Assembly: GCA_020638905.1 (NCBI GenBank)
Contig: JACKHP010000010.1
Coordinates: forward strand, 1-64,000
DNA: 64,000 bases
Source of the DNA: Planctomycetota bacterium
GTDB taxonomy: Bacteria; Planctomycetota; B15-G4
Direction of reading: 5' to 3'
Made by a program: the position numbers and the translations under genes. Shown here in pieces: positions 15,780-24,650 of this stretch; positions within the stretch are counted from its first letter, which is position 1; the number at the start of each line of letters is the position of its first letter. Under the pieces are notes generated by a model. It was not told the DNA's origin, ran no database searches, and was given only the letters and a program-made list of their open reading frames with translations.

Positions 15780-16671
15780 TCGCCTTGCAGACGCCGTGAC
15801 CCGAACGGAGTCGGCGCTCGTCGTCGGCCTCGATCCCGACCTGTCGCGCATGCCTTCCCGGATCACCACCGACCACGCCCGACTCCGGACGCGCGACGCC
15901 GCCGCAGCCGCGATCCTCTCCTTCAACGAGCAGGTTCTCGACGCGATCACCCCGTTCGCCTGCGCCGTGAAGCCGCAGATCGCCTTCTACGAGCGCTTCG
16001 GCCCACCCGGCCTCGAGTGCTACGAACGCACCGTGGCACTGGCCCACGGTCGCGGGCTGCTCGTGATCGGAGACATCAAGCGCGGCGACATCGGATCCAC
16101 CGCCCAGGCCTACGCCGACGGGCACCTCGGCTCCGAGTCTCGTCACGCCGATGCGATCACCGTGAATCCGTACCTCGGCAGCGACAGCGTGCGCCCGTTC
16201 CTCGCGGCGGTGCGCGAGCACGGCTCGGGACTGTTCGTCCTCGTCAGGACCTCGAACCCTTCCGCGGCCGAGCTCCAGGACCAGACCCTGCGCGAGGGAC
16301 ATCCGCTTCACGAGCAGGTCGCAGCGCTCGTCGAACGGTGGGGGAACGAGAGCCGCGGAACGTCCGGCTACTCGAGCGTCGGCGCCGTCGTCGGTGCGAC
16401 GGCCCCCGAGCGTCTGGCTCGGCTCCGCGAACTCCTGCCGCACGCCTGGCTGCTCCTGCCCGGAGTCGGAGCTCAGGGCGCATCCGCGGACGACGTGAGG
16501 GCTGCCTTCGACGGCTCCGGTCTCGGCGCGGTGATCAACTCGTCCCGGGCGATCCTGTACGCCGCACCCGACAAGGACGCCGCCGATTGGGCTCGCCACG
16601 TCGCCGCGGCTGCCCGCGACACCCGCGACGCCCTGCGCTCGGCCGCGAGTCGCGCCTCGAGAGCCACGTGA
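15760..16671 (+). CDS. pyrF: Orotidine 5'-phosphate decarboxylase (type 2)
   Basis: Makes UMP from OMP, the last step of de novo pyrimidine synthesis. 303 residues, characteristic of the longer type 2 subfamily found in actinobacteria, myxobacteria and planctomycetes. Key elements: LVVGLDPDLSRMP, AVKPQIAFYERFG, the catalytic LVIGDIKRGDIGSTA (Lys/Asp array), VNPYLGSDSVRPF and LLPGVGAQGA. It overlaps the amidotransferase by 20 bp and its stop overlaps the bshC GTG (GTGA), placing UMP synthesis in the bacillithiol operon. Confidence 0.95.
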   Translation: MITPFGDRLADAVTRTESALVVGLDPDLSRMPSRITTDHARLRTRDAAAAAILSFNEQVLDAITPFACAVKPQIAFYERFGPPGLECYERTVALAHGRGLLVIGDIKRGDIGSTAQAYADGHLGSESRHADAITVNPYLGSDSVRPFLAAVREHGSGLFVLVRTSNPSAAELQDQTLREGHPLHEQVAALVERWGNESRGTSGYSSVGAVVGATAPERLARLRELLPHAWLLLPGVGAQGASADDVRAAFDGSGLGAVINSSRAILYAAPDKDAADWARHVAAAARDTRDALRSAASRASRAT

Positions 16672-18179
16672 CCGCACAGGTCCGACTCTCTCCGCGGGTG
16701 CATGGCGCCTGGACGCAGCGCTGGTACGCAGGCGACGCCGCCCTCTCCCGGCTGTTCGGCGAGCCGCCCACGCTGGACGCCCTCGTCGAGCATGCCGCGA
16801 GCATCCCCCCGCGTTCCGGCTGGACGGATCTGCTCCGTGGCGAGCCCGCCCCCGAAGATGCCCTGATCGTGCTCGCGGGCCAGCAGCCCGTCCTCGGGGG
16901 TGGCGCGTTGCTCGTGGCCCACAAGATCGCCACCGCCGTCGCGCTGGCCGACGAGATGGCACGCCGGATGAAGCGGGCCGTGGTGCCGGTCTTCCTCCTC
17001 GCGACCCAGGACCACGACTCGGATGAGATCGACCATCTCGATCTCATCGAACCCACGAAGGGCACTCTTCTTCGCCTTCGCTGTCCGATCCAGCCGCCAC
17101 ATGAGATGTTCGCGCGAGCTTCTTGGGATGGTGTCGGCTTGCAGCGTGTCGAATGCACTCTGAAGCGTCTTTGCACATCCTTTCCAGGCCTGATCGAAGA
17201 TGGCGGAACTCATCCGATCGCGGGCCATGTCGAACGGCTCGTGCTGCGTGCGTTCGGCCCCCTCGGACTCCGCGTGGTCGACGCCGCGCAGGTCGGCTCG
17301 CGCGCCCCCGCTCTCCTCGGGCAGGCCCTGCGGCGCCCGTCCGATCTGCGCGATGTCCTCGAAGCCGGCGACCGGGCCCTGACGCAAGCAGGGCTACGAG
17401 TCCCGCTGGATGCCTTCGACGTTCGTCCACTCGTGCTCGAATCCCGAGCCGGACGCCGACATCGCCTCACGCCGAACGACACGGACGCCCTCGCGCGCCT
17501 GGCCTCCCACCCGGACGACTTCTCTCCTCACGCCGCGCTGCGTCCCATCGTGCAGGCCAGCGTCCTGCCCGTGGTGGCCCAGGTCTGTGGGCCCTCGGAG
17601 ATCCTCTACCTCGGACAGGCACGCGCCCTCCACGAACTGCTCGGCGCCGCGCCCCCGCTGCTCGTCCCGCGGCTCGAGGCCACCTACGTCCCACCCCCCG
17701 ACGCGCGCGCCGCCGGCTCACCGGAGAGCGCGCTACGAGCCGCACTGCGCCTGCTCCAGCCACCTGAAGGGATCGACGATCCCACGCGCTCGGCGCTCGG
17801 CGCTCTCGAACGCGCGGCGGAATCCCTCGTCGACGCCGTCACCTCGTCCGATCCGGGGCTCCTGCGGCGCGCACGCCGCCTGCGGCGCCTCATCGTGGGC
17901 CGCGCCCGTCGACTGGCCGAGGCGCCATCCTTCCATTCGGCTTTGGGCCGGGGAGCGCGCGACAGGCTGCTTCCACGCGGTCGACCCCAGGACGCCGTCC
18001 TGGGTTGGGCCACCGAGGCCTGGCGGCATGACGACCCCGTCGGCTGGGCGCGCCACGTCGTGTCCCTCTGTCGCCCTGGGACACCTCCCGAGCACGTCGT
18101 GCATCTGTTCCCCGATCCGGTGGCGAACGAGCCACCCATGCCCGATGCGGACGCATCTCCGTCGTCCGCCGCTCCCTGA
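16668..18179 (+). CDS. bshC: Bacillithiol biosynthesis cysteine-adding enzyme BshC
   Basis: Adds cysteine to glucosaminyl-malate in the last step of bacillithiol synthesis. 503 residues (family ~530). Recognised by VLAGQQPVLGGGALLVAHKIATAV (the nucleotide-binding GQQ block), VPVFLLATQDHDSDEIDHLDL, VVAQVCGPSEILYLGQ and a C-terminal coiled-coil-like region. GTG at 16668 is coupled to pyrF; bshB1 follows after 11 bp. Codons 125-185 (about 17040-17220) use noticeably more A/T at third positions than the rest of the gene. Its identity is strengthened by the adjacent bshB1 and bshA. Confidence 0.92.
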   Translation: MTAQVRLSPRVHGAWTQRWYAGDAALSRLFGEPPTLDALVEHAASIPPRSGWTDLLRGEPAPEDALIVLAGQQPVLGGGALLVAHKIATAVALADEMARRMKRAVVPVFLLATQDHDSDEIDHLDLIEPTKGTLLRLRCPIQPPHEMFARASWDGVGLQRVECTLKRLCTSFPGLIEDGGTHPIAGHVERLVLRAFGPLGLRVVDAAQVGSRAPALLGQALRRPSDLRDVLEAGDRALTQAGLRVPLDAFDVRPLVLESRAGRRHRLTPNDTDALARLASHPDDFSPHAALRPIVQASVLPVVAQVCGPSEILYLGQARALHELLGAAPPLLVPRLEATYVPPPDARAAGSPESALRAALRLLQPPEGIDDPTRSALGALERAAESLVDAVTSSDPGLLRRARRLRRLIVGRARRLAEAPSFHSALGRGARDRLLPRGRPQDAVLGWATEAWRHDDPVGWARHVVSLCRPGTPPEHVVHLFPDPVANEPPMPDADASPSSAAP

Positions 18180-18190
18180 GATCCTCCGCC

Positions 18191-18916
18191 ATGGTCGACG
18201 TCCTGGTCTTCGGGCCGCACCCCGACGACATCGAGATCTGCGCCGGAGGCCTCGTCCTCTCCCTGCGCGCCCAGGGCTACAGCGTGGGGGGGATCGACAT
18301 GACCGCGGGCGAGTCGGGCACCCGCGGCAGCGCCGCCGACCGGTCGCGCGAGGCCACGGAGGGTGCGCGCCTGCTGGGTCTCGAGTTCCGCGAGTGTCTC
18401 GGCCTGCCCGATGGACGCATCGCCCTCGACGAACCCACTCGCGACCGCGTCATCGAGGTCATCCGGAGGCATCGCCCGCAGCTCGTCGTGGCACCCATCG
18501 CCGTCGACCACCACCCCGACCACTCGCGCACGGGAACGCTGGTCAAGGAGGCGCGATTCCTCGCCGGGTGCGCGCGCATCGGGCCCGAGCTGCCGCCCTG
18601 GCGTCCCGGGCGGGTCCTCTTCTATCCGTCGCGCGAGAGCGTGGAGCCCTCGCTCGTGGTCGACATCGGCGTGTTCTTCGAGGGGAAGATGGCGGCCGTG
18701 CGTGCCCACCGGTCCCAACTGCATGACCCCGCCTCGTCGGAGCCCCTGACCGCGATCGCCTCGGAAGGCTTCCTGAAGGCGATCGAAGCACGCGCCGTGG
18801 CCTACGGCTCGATGGTCGGCGCCACCCACGGCGAACCGTACGTCGTCGAAGGTCCCCTGGCCGTCTCGGATCCCGTACCGCTGGTGCGCGACCTGGGGCA
18901 GAGCGTGTTCCTGTGA
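18191..18916 (+). CDS. bshB1: Bacillithiol biosynthesis deacetylase BshB1 (LmbE/PIG-L family)
   Basis: Zinc-dependent deacetylase that converts N-acetylglucosaminyl-malate to glucosaminyl-malate. 241 residues, matching BshB1 (~235). The metal motif is GPHPDDIEICAGG (His10, Asp13 with Asp12 catalytic), the BshB1-specific MTAGESGTRG follows, and the third metal ligand lies in APIAVDHHPDH. It sits between bshC and bshA; its stop overlaps the bshA GTG by four bases. Confidence 0.94.
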   Translation: MVDVLVFGPHPDDIEICAGGLVLSLRAQGYSVGGIDMTAGESGTRGSAADRSREATEGARLLGLEFRECLGLPDGRIALDEPTRDRVIEVIRRHRPQLVVAPIAVDHHPDHSRTGTLVKEARFLAGCARIGPELPPWRPGRVLFYPSRESVEPSLVVDIGVFFEGKMAAVRAHRSQLHDPASSEPLTAIASEGFLKAIEARAVAYGSMVGATHGEPYVVEGPLAVSDPVPLVRDLGQSVFL

Positions 18917-20115
18917 GACCCCTGCGCATCGGCATCGCCTGCTACCCGACGTACGGCGGCAGCGGCGTCCTGGCCACCGAACTCGGCCTCGCGCTCGCGG
19001 CTCGGGGCCACGAGATCCACCTCTTCAGCTACGCGCGCCCGGCACGTCTGGCCGGCTTCGTGCACGGCGTCGAGTTCCACAACGTGAGCGTGTCCTCGTA
19101 CCCGCTCTTCCAGTACCCGCCCTATGACCTGGCGCTTTCGTCGGTGATGCGACAGGTGATGGTCGACCGCGAACTCGACGTGCTGCACGTCCACTACGCG
19201 GTGCCGCACGCCATCTGCGCCTACGTCGCACGCGAGATGATCCCCGACTGCCGGACGCGCATCGTGACGACGCTGCACGGCACCGACGCCACGATCCTCG
19301 GGCGCGACCCGTCGTACCGCGAGGTCATCCGCTTCGGGCTCGAGAAGAGCGACGCGGTGGTGAGCGTCTCGCACTGGCTCGAGCAGCAGACGCGCGAGGT
19401 GTTCGACTACGCGGGCGACATCCGCGTGATCTCGAATTTCGTCGACCAGCTCCGCTTCCGGCCTCGACGCGACACGGACGTTCGGCGCGACCTCGGCGGC
19501 GACGAGTACACGCTCGTCGTGCACATGTCGAACTTCCGTCCGTTGAAGCGCGCCCCCGACACCGTCGAGGTCTTCCGCCACCTCGATCCTTCGCTGCGCG
19601 CGCGGCTCGTGCTGGCGGGGGACGGACCCGACGCGCAGATCGTGCGCGACGGTGCCTGCCGCGCGGGACTCGGCGAGCGCGTCCGATTCCTCGGCGAGAT
19701 CGAAAACGTCGAGTCGATCATGGCCGCCAGCGACGTGGCCCTGTTCCCCAGCGAGAGCGAGTCGTTCGGATTGGCCGCGCTCGAGGCCATGGCCTGCGGG
19801 CTCCCGGTGGTCGCCTCGCGTGTGGGTGGTCTGCCCGAGGTCGTGGTCGACGGCGAGAGCGGATTCCTCACGCCGGTCGGCGACACGCGGGCGATGGCCG
19901 CGGCGCTCACGCGCCTGCTGCGCGACCCCGAGTTGAGGCGACGCATGGGAGAGGCCGGAATGCGTCGCGCGAGCGAACGCTTCTCGCTGCCGTCGATCCT
20001 CGAACAACACGAGGCGCTCTACGCCGAGCTGCTCGGCGAACTCCCCGGGCAGGCGGCCTTCCGGGAACGCGCCGCGCCGCACGACGAAGATCGACCGGCC
20101 GACGCGCACCCGTGA
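18913..20115 (+). CDS. bshA: N-acetyl-alpha-D-glucosaminyl L-malate synthase BshA
   Basis: GT4 glycosyltransferase that joins UDP-GlcNAc and L-malate, the first step to bacillithiol. 400 residues; the family is ~380. N-terminal IGIACYPTYGGSGVLATELG is close to characterised BshA, then HNVSVSSYPLFQYPPYDLALS, TTLHGTDATILG, VISNFVD and the C-terminal donor site LFPSESESFGLAALEAMACG (E-x7-E). The last ~25 residues are extra. GTG at 18913 overlaps the bshB1 stop; the desulfurase gene is coupled downstream. Confidence 0.95.
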   Translation: MRPLRIGIACYPTYGGSGVLATELGLALAARGHEIHLFSYARPARLAGFVHGVEFHNVSVSSYPLFQYPPYDLALSSVMRQVMVDRELDVLHVHYAVPHAICAYVAREMIPDCRTRIVTTLHGTDATILGRDPSYREVIRFGLEKSDAVVSVSHWLEQQTREVFDYAGDIRVISNFVDQLRFRPRRDTDVRRDLGGDEYTLVVHMSNFRPLKRAPDTVEVFRHLDPSLRARLVLAGDGPDAQIVRDGACRAGLGERVRFLGEIENVESIMAASDVALFPSESESFGLAALEAMACGLPVVASRVGGLPEVVVDGESGFLTPVGDTRAMAAALTRLLRDPELRRRMGEAGMRRASERFSLPSILEQHEALYAELLGELPGQAAFRERAAPHDEDRPADAHP

Positions 20116-21251
20116 CGCGGCTGTACCTCGACCACGCCGCGAGCAGTCCCCTGCGTCCCGTGGCGCGCGACGCGTTGCTCGAGGCGTACACCCGTTCCCA
20201 CGCCAACCCGTCCAGCGCGCACGGCGAGGGACGCGCGGCGCGCCGTCTGCTCGAAGAGGCCCGCGAGCGCCTGGCCGCGGCGCTGGGATGCGCGCGCGAC
20301 GAGATCCTGTTCACGTCCGGCGGGACCGAGGCCAACGCGCTGGCCCTCCGCGCGACCCCGCCCGGCTCCGTCATCGCCGCGCCGGCGATCGAACATCCCT
20401 CGCTGCTGCGTGCCGCCGAAGCGCACGGCTCGTGGCGACGGCTGCCGGTCGACGGCGACGGACGACTCCACGTCGGATCCGACGACCTGCGCGGCGCGGC
20501 GCTCGTCTCGGCGGCGCTGGCGAACCACGAACTCGGCACGCTGCAGGACCTCCCGGCGCTCGTGGCACTGAGCGAGCCGCTCGGCGTCCCGGTGCACACC
20601 GACGCCACGCAGGCCTTCGGACGCACGCCGTTCGAATTCGCGCGGCTCGGCGTCCGCCTGCTGAGCGTGACGGCCCACAAGATCGGCGGCCCGGTCGGCA
20701 TCGGCGCCCTGGTGGTCGCGCGCGGTACGTCGATCCGTCCGCTGTGGCTCGGCGGCGGACAGGAGGCCGGTCTGCGTCCGGGCACCGAGCCGGCGGCGCT
20801 GGCCCACGCGTTCGCGGCCGTCGCCGACGAAGCCGTGCAGCAACTCGCCGAACGAACCCGACGTTGGACGGAGCTGCGCGCGCTGCTGTGCGAGCGCCTG
20901 CTCGCGCTCGATCCGACGTGCGTCGTGCACGGAAGTGTCCACACGATTCCGAACACCCTCGACGTGTCGTTCCCCGGGCGACCCGGTGACGCACTCGTGC
21001 ACCGACTCGACCTCGAGGGCGTCGCCGTCTCGCACGGTGCCGCGTGTTCGACGGGATCGCTCGAACCGTCGCCCGTGCTGCTCGCGCTCGGGCTCGACGA
21101 GGACCTCGCACGCTCGTCGCTGCGCGTCAGCTTCGGACCCGACGACACGCGCGAGCACGTCGAGGAGTTCACGCGTCGTCTCGAGCACGCGCTGCGCGAC
21201 GTCCGTACGCGCGTCGCCAAAAAGTTTTCCCGGGACGCTCGCGTCGAGTAA
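20112..21251 (+). CDS. Cysteine desulfurase (NifS/IscS class)
   Basis: PLP enzyme that strips sulfur from cysteine as an enzyme-bound persulfide for Fe-S cluster or thio-cofactor assembly. 379 residues. N-terminal LYLDHAASSPL, then FTSGGTEANALAL, the PLP-binding HTDATQAFG, Lys190 in SVTAHKIGGPVG and the active Cys312 in HGAACSTGSLEPS. The loop has Ala-Cys-Ser-Thr-Gly as in group I desulfurases. It is coupled by GTGA to bshA and is the last gene of the operon, a position that ties it to thiol metabolism; no iscU or iscR is adjacent. Confidence 0.93.
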   Translation: MTRLYLDHAASSPLRPVARDALLEAYTRSHANPSSAHGEGRAARRLLEEARERLAAALGCARDEILFTSGGTEANALALRATPPGSVIAAPAIEHPSLLRAAEAHGSWRRLPVDGDGRLHVGSDDLRGAALVSAALANHELGTLQDLPALVALSEPLGVPVHTDATQAFGRTPFEFARLGVRLLSVTAHKIGGPVGIGALVVARGTSIRPLWLGGGQEAGLRPGTEPAALAHAFAAVADEAVQQLAERTRRWTELRALLCERLLALDPTCVVHGSVHTIPNTLDVSFPGRPGDALVHRLDLEGVAVSHGAACSTGSLEPSPVLLALGLDEDLARSSLRVSFGPDDTREHVEEFTRRLEHALRDVRTRVAKKFSRDARVE

Positions 21252-21491
21252 CGGGCGTCCGCGGCGCACTTTGCAGCGACGTCGAGCGACGCGTCGCGCG
21301 AGAGCGCGCGCACGGACCGTTGACAGATCGTCGCCGTGGCCGAAGATACGCCGCGTCACGGGCTACGGGAGTCACGCGAGCAAGACGGTTGGGGTCGGTC
21401 GCTCCGTCGCTTCCCGACACGACGCACCGGTCTCGGTGTGCGCGCGCGGGAACCGTCTCGTTCGTCCCGCGCCGTGATCGAACCCTGTTGT

Positions 21492-21506
21492 CGGAACGAG
21501 GTTCCG
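21492..21506. promoter_or_regulatory. Inverted repeat just upstream of dnaA
   Basis: CGGAAC-GAG-GTTCCG lies 21 bp before the chosen dnaA start. Symmetry suggests a protein-binding site or a leader hairpin affecting dnaA expression. A TTGACA hexamer at 21320-21325 has no convincing -10 partner. The remaining 276-bp gap after the desulfurase shows no gene. Confidence 0.35.
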
Positions 21507-21527
21507 TCGTCGCCGAGCCATCTCCGA

Positions 21528-22976
21528 ATGTCCCCTGCCGAAGCCAGCGTCGTGACCGACGATCTCCTGCGCGAGAACCTGCGACAACTCGTCAACCAGA
21601 GGAAGTACGACCTCTGGTTCCACACGGTCCGTGTGGTCGACGTCCAGCCCGGCGAGGTGGTGCTGTCGCTCGGCAACCGTTTCCTGCTCGACTGGATCCG
21701 CACCTACTACACCGAGGTGCTCGACCGCGCCGTCGAGGCGACGTGGGGCGAACCGCGCGAGTGGAGACTCGTGGTCGCCGAATCCGAACAGACCGCGGGC
21801 GGCGCGACGAACGGTGAGCTGCACGAGCCGCTCGAGGCCGAAGCCTCGGCGGACACGCGGCCCGACCCGACGCCGCCCGTCCACGTCGAGCCCCAGCGCA
21901 GCGCCCAGGACGAGGTCGCCTGGAAGAACCAGAGCTTCTTCCTGCACCACTCCGACGTCGTGCTGAACGACAAGTACACGTTCGAGAACTTCGTCGTCGG
22001 ACCGAGCAACAGCCTCGCGCACGCGGCCGCCTACGCGGTGGCCGACGCTCCCGCGGGCTCGTACAACCCGCTCTTCCTCCACGGCAACGTGGGGCTCGGC
22101 AAGACCCACCTGCTGCAGGCCATCTGCCACAAGGCGATGGCCAGCGGACGCGCGCTCAAGGTGCTCTACCTCTCGAGCGAGACGTTCGTGAACCAGTTCA
22201 TCGTCGCGGTCGAGAAGGGCGAGCTGTCGCAGTTCCGGTATCGCTACCGCAACGTCGACGTGCTGCTGATCGACGACATCCACCTGCTGGCGAACAAGGA
22301 ACGCACGCAGGAAGAGTTCTTCCACACGTTCAACACGCTCTACCACGACCAGCGGCAGATCGTGCTCTCGAGCGACAGTCCGCCGTCCGAGATCCCGTCG
22401 CTGCGCGAACGGCTCATCAGCCGCTTCAAGTGGGGCCTCGTGGCCGAGATCGAACCTCCGGGGTTCGAGACGCGGCTCGCCATCCTGCGTCGCAAGGCGC
22501 GAGACCGCGACTTCCTGATCCCCGAGGACGTCCTGAACTACCTGGCCGAGCACATCGACCGCAACATCCGCGAGCTCGAGGGCGCCGTCACCAAGGTCGT
22601 CGGCTACGCCCAGTTGATCCACCGCACGATCGATCTCGACCTCGCGCGCAAGGCGCTCGGTCAGGCAGGCGACTCGTCGGCCACGCGCATGACGGGCATC
22701 GACCGCATCCTCGAGGTGGTCTGCGCCCAGTTCGACGTGCGCCCCTCCGACCTCGGTGGACGCAAGCGCACGCAGTCCGTGGCGTTCCCGCGCCAGGTCT
22801 GCATGTACCTCGCGCGACGGCTGACGCCGCTGTCCCTCGAGGAGATCGGCGTACGCATCGGCGGACGCGACCACTCGACCGTGCTCTACGCGGTCAACAA
22901 GGTGCGCGACCGGGCCGCCACCGATTCGCGCTTCGCCCAGCTCATGAACGAGCTCGAGGCGAAGTGCCGCGCCTGA
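21528..22976 (+). CDS. dnaA: Chromosomal replication initiator DnaA
   Basis: AAA+ initiator that binds DnaA boxes and melts oriC. 482 residues from ATG 21528. Short domain I (LLRENLRQLVNQRKYDLWF), an acidic linker, AAA+ core with Walker A NVGLGKTH (the usual first Gly of GGVGLGKTH is Asn), Walker B LLIDDIHLLANKE, sensor SSDSPPSEIPSLRERLISRFKWG and domain IV with AFPRQVCMYLARRLTPLSLEEIG plus the signature GGRDHSTVLYA. The frame is open 64 codons upstream, but that text is Arg/Ser-rich and not domain I. It precedes a 466-bp gap and dnaN, the classic origin arrangement. Confidence 0.97.
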   Translation: MSPAEASVVTDDLLRENLRQLVNQRKYDLWFHTVRVVDVQPGEVVLSLGNRFLLDWIRTYYTEVLDRAVEATWGEPREWRLVVAESEQTAGGATNGELHEPLEAEASADTRPDPTPPVHVEPQRSAQDEVAWKNQSFFLHHSDVVLNDKYTFENFVVGPSNSLAHAAAYAVADAPAGSYNPLFLHGNVGLGKTHLLQAICHKAMASGRALKVLYLSSETFVNQFIVAVEKGELSQFRYRYRNVDVLLIDDIHLLANKERTQEEFFHTFNTLYHDQRQIVLSSDSPPSEIPSLRERLISRFKWGLVAEIEPPGFETRLAILRRKARDRDFLIPEDVLNYLAEHIDRNIRELEGAVTKVVGYAQLIHRTIDLDLARKALGQAGDSSATRMTGIDRILEVVCAQFDVRPSDLGGRKRTQSVAFPRQVCMYLARRLTPLSLEEIGVRIGGRDHSTVLYAVNKVRDRAATDSRFAQLMNELEAKCRA

Positions 22977-23060
22977 CTGGCGCAGCCGTCGCGGGTCCCG
23001 TCCTCCGTGGCGGGCCTCCGTCGCTCGTCGAAGCGGCACCCCGAATCACGCTCCGCTCAC

Positions 23061-23077
23061 CGGGACGTTTTGTCCCG
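23061..23077. terminator. Hairpin downstream of dnaA
   Basis: CGGGAC-GTTTT-GTCCCG: 6-bp GC stem with a T-rich loop, 85 bp after the dnaA stop. It could end dnaA transcription or belong to the origin; no T-tract follows. Confidence 0.35.
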
Positions 23078-23135
23078 TCGCGCCCCCGGCTCCGCCTCCA
23101 TGGCGAATCCGAACGTCGCTCCGGGTACGCCGGAA

Positions 23136-23158
23136 CCGAACACCAGCGCTGGGTTCGG
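23136..23158. repeat. Long imperfect palindrome in dnaA-dnaN gap
   Basis: CCGAA-ca-CCAGC|GCTGG-g-TTCGG: ten paired bases with one asymmetric bulge, centred at 23147. A dimer-binding site in the candidate origin or a dnaN regulatory element is possible. Confidence 0.35.
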
Positions 23159-23442
23159 AGCTTCGTGGACGGATCGTCGAGGCCGCTGCTCACGACCAGC
23201 GGACAAGTCGGGACCTCCACCACGATGCGCCTCCCGGCGACGCGTTCGACGTGCATTGCCTGGGGGTCGCGGGGCATACTGTGGCGCCCGCTCCGCAGCG
23301 CATCGCGGATCCAAACCCCGTCGAGCACGACGCTTGGAGCCGGCGACGTCGAACCGTCCACAAACCGCTCGACACCAAGAAGAAGAAGTAATTCAAAACT
23401 AGAGCAGTTGTTCACCCGACCTACACCGAGCCCATTCGAGCC

Positions 23443-24546
23443 ATGAAGCTGGTCATCCCTCGCGAGCTCCTGCTCCAGCGCCTCCAGGTCGCGGCCTCCG
23501 TCTGCCCGACGCGCAGTCCGCGACCGATCCTGTCCGACGTGCTCCTGTCGGCCGACGGCAAGCACCTGCAGATCACCGCGACCGACGGTGACGCCGTGTC
23601 GATCCGGCTGCACGTGACCGACGACGCCATCGAGGGCGACGGACAGGCCGCGTTGCCCGCGGCCACGCTGCTCTCCGCCGTGCGTTCGATGGACAGCGAG
23701 AGCGTGACGATCGAAGCCAAGGGCGGCACCCACGAGATCCGCGGCGGCAAGGCGCTGTTCAAGCTGAACGGCGACGACCCCGATCTCTTCCCGGTGTTCC
23801 ACGAGGTGAACGTCGACCACGGCGTGACGGTGCCGTACGGCGACTTCACCACGCTCTGCCAGCGCACGATGTTCGCGGCGGCCCGCGAGATGGGTCGCTA
23901 CGCCTTCAACGGCGTGCTGCTCGAGCTCGACCCGTCGGAGATCACCCTGGTGGCCACAGACGGCCGCAGGCTGGCGCTGGCGCGCCTCGACGTCACCACG
24001 GGCATCGCCAAGCGCAAGTCGGCCGTCGTGCCGCTCAAGGGCCTCACGCAGCTCCAGCGGGTCGATGCGGCCGACGACCAGACCCTGCGCGTCGACGTGC
24101 GCGACAACGTCGTGGCCTTCGCGCTGCCCGACACCGAGATCGTGGCCCAGGTGGTCGAGGGCGAGTTCCCCGACTTCCGGGCCGTGCTGCCGGGCGACAC
24201 CGACGTGCCCAAGGTGGTCGCGATCGACCGCGAGCAACTGGCGAACGCCATCCAGCGGGCCACGATCACGGCGGGCAACGAGGGACCGAGCGTCGAGCTG
24301 AACCTGAACGCCGGGACGCTGTCGGTGCTCTCGCGGCACGAGGGCGTGGGCGAGTCGCGCAGCGAGGTCGACGTCGAGTACGACGGCGACGAGGTGGGCA
24401 TCCGTTTCAACCCGACCTTCCTGGCCGAGTACCTCAAGACGGTCGACGAGGGACAGGTCGACTTCCGCTTCCGCGATCGGGCTTCGGCGGGGTTGTTCCG
24501 TTCGTCCGACCGGTCGTTGTACGTGGTCATGCCGATCACCTCCTGA
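23443..24546 (+). CDS. dnaN: DNA polymerase III beta subunit (sliding clamp)
   Basis: Ring-shaped processivity clamp. 367 residues, three clamp repeats. Family features: MKLVIPRELLLQRLQVAASV, then RPILSDVLL, YAFNGVLLELDPSEITLVATDGRRLA (centre of repeat 2), FPDFRAVLPGD, and the C-terminal DRASAGLFRSSDRSLYVVMPI, which keeps the hydrophobic clamp-tail pocket residues. The ATG lies after the AT-rich stretch; no strong ribosome-binding site was seen. Followed by the DUF721 gene after 104 bp. Confidence 0.97.
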   Translation: MKLVIPRELLLQRLQVAASVCPTRSPRPILSDVLLSADGKHLQITATDGDAVSIRLHVTDDAIEGDGQAALPAATLLSAVRSMDSESVTIEAKGGTHEIRGGKALFKLNGDDPDLFPVFHEVNVDHGVTVPYGDFTTLCQRTMFAAAREMGRYAFNGVLLELDPSEITLVATDGRRLALARLDVTTGIAKRKSAVVPLKGLTQLQRVDAADDQTLRVDVRDNVVAFALPDTEIVAQVVEGEFPDFRAVLPGDTDVPKVVAIDREQLANAIQRATITAGNEGPSVELNLNAGTLSVLSRHEGVGESRSEVDVEYDGDEVGIRFNPTFLAEYLKTVDEGQVDFRFRDRASAGLFRSSDRSLYVVMPITS

Positions 24547-24650
24547 ACCTCCGCGGCGGGCCGAGCGGCGGGCGGCCGCGCGGTGCGGACGAGGTGTTCG
24601 AAGCCGGGTGCCGATGCGGTCGGCGCCGCGACGGCGGGAGGGGACTGGCG

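Larger units (their letters stand above)
22977..23442. other. oriC: Candidate replication origin between dnaA and dnaN
   Basis: 466 bp with no gene, in the position where oriC lies in many bacteria. The right end (about 23375-23415) is strikingly AT-rich for this genome (AAGAAGAAGAAGTAATTC and on), a possible unwinding element. It is flanked by two 7-of-9 matches to the high-GC DnaA box TTGTCCACA: CCGTCCACA at 23354-23362 and TTGTTCACC at 23408-23416. Two inverted repeats lie to the left (23061-23077, 23136-23158). No perfect DnaA box is present, so the assignment rests mainly on gene context. Confidence 0.45.

Noticed and set aside
21320..21348. Sigma-70 promoter for dnaA with TTGACA
   Set aside because: The -35 hexamer is perfect, but no acceptable -10 lies at 16-18 bp.
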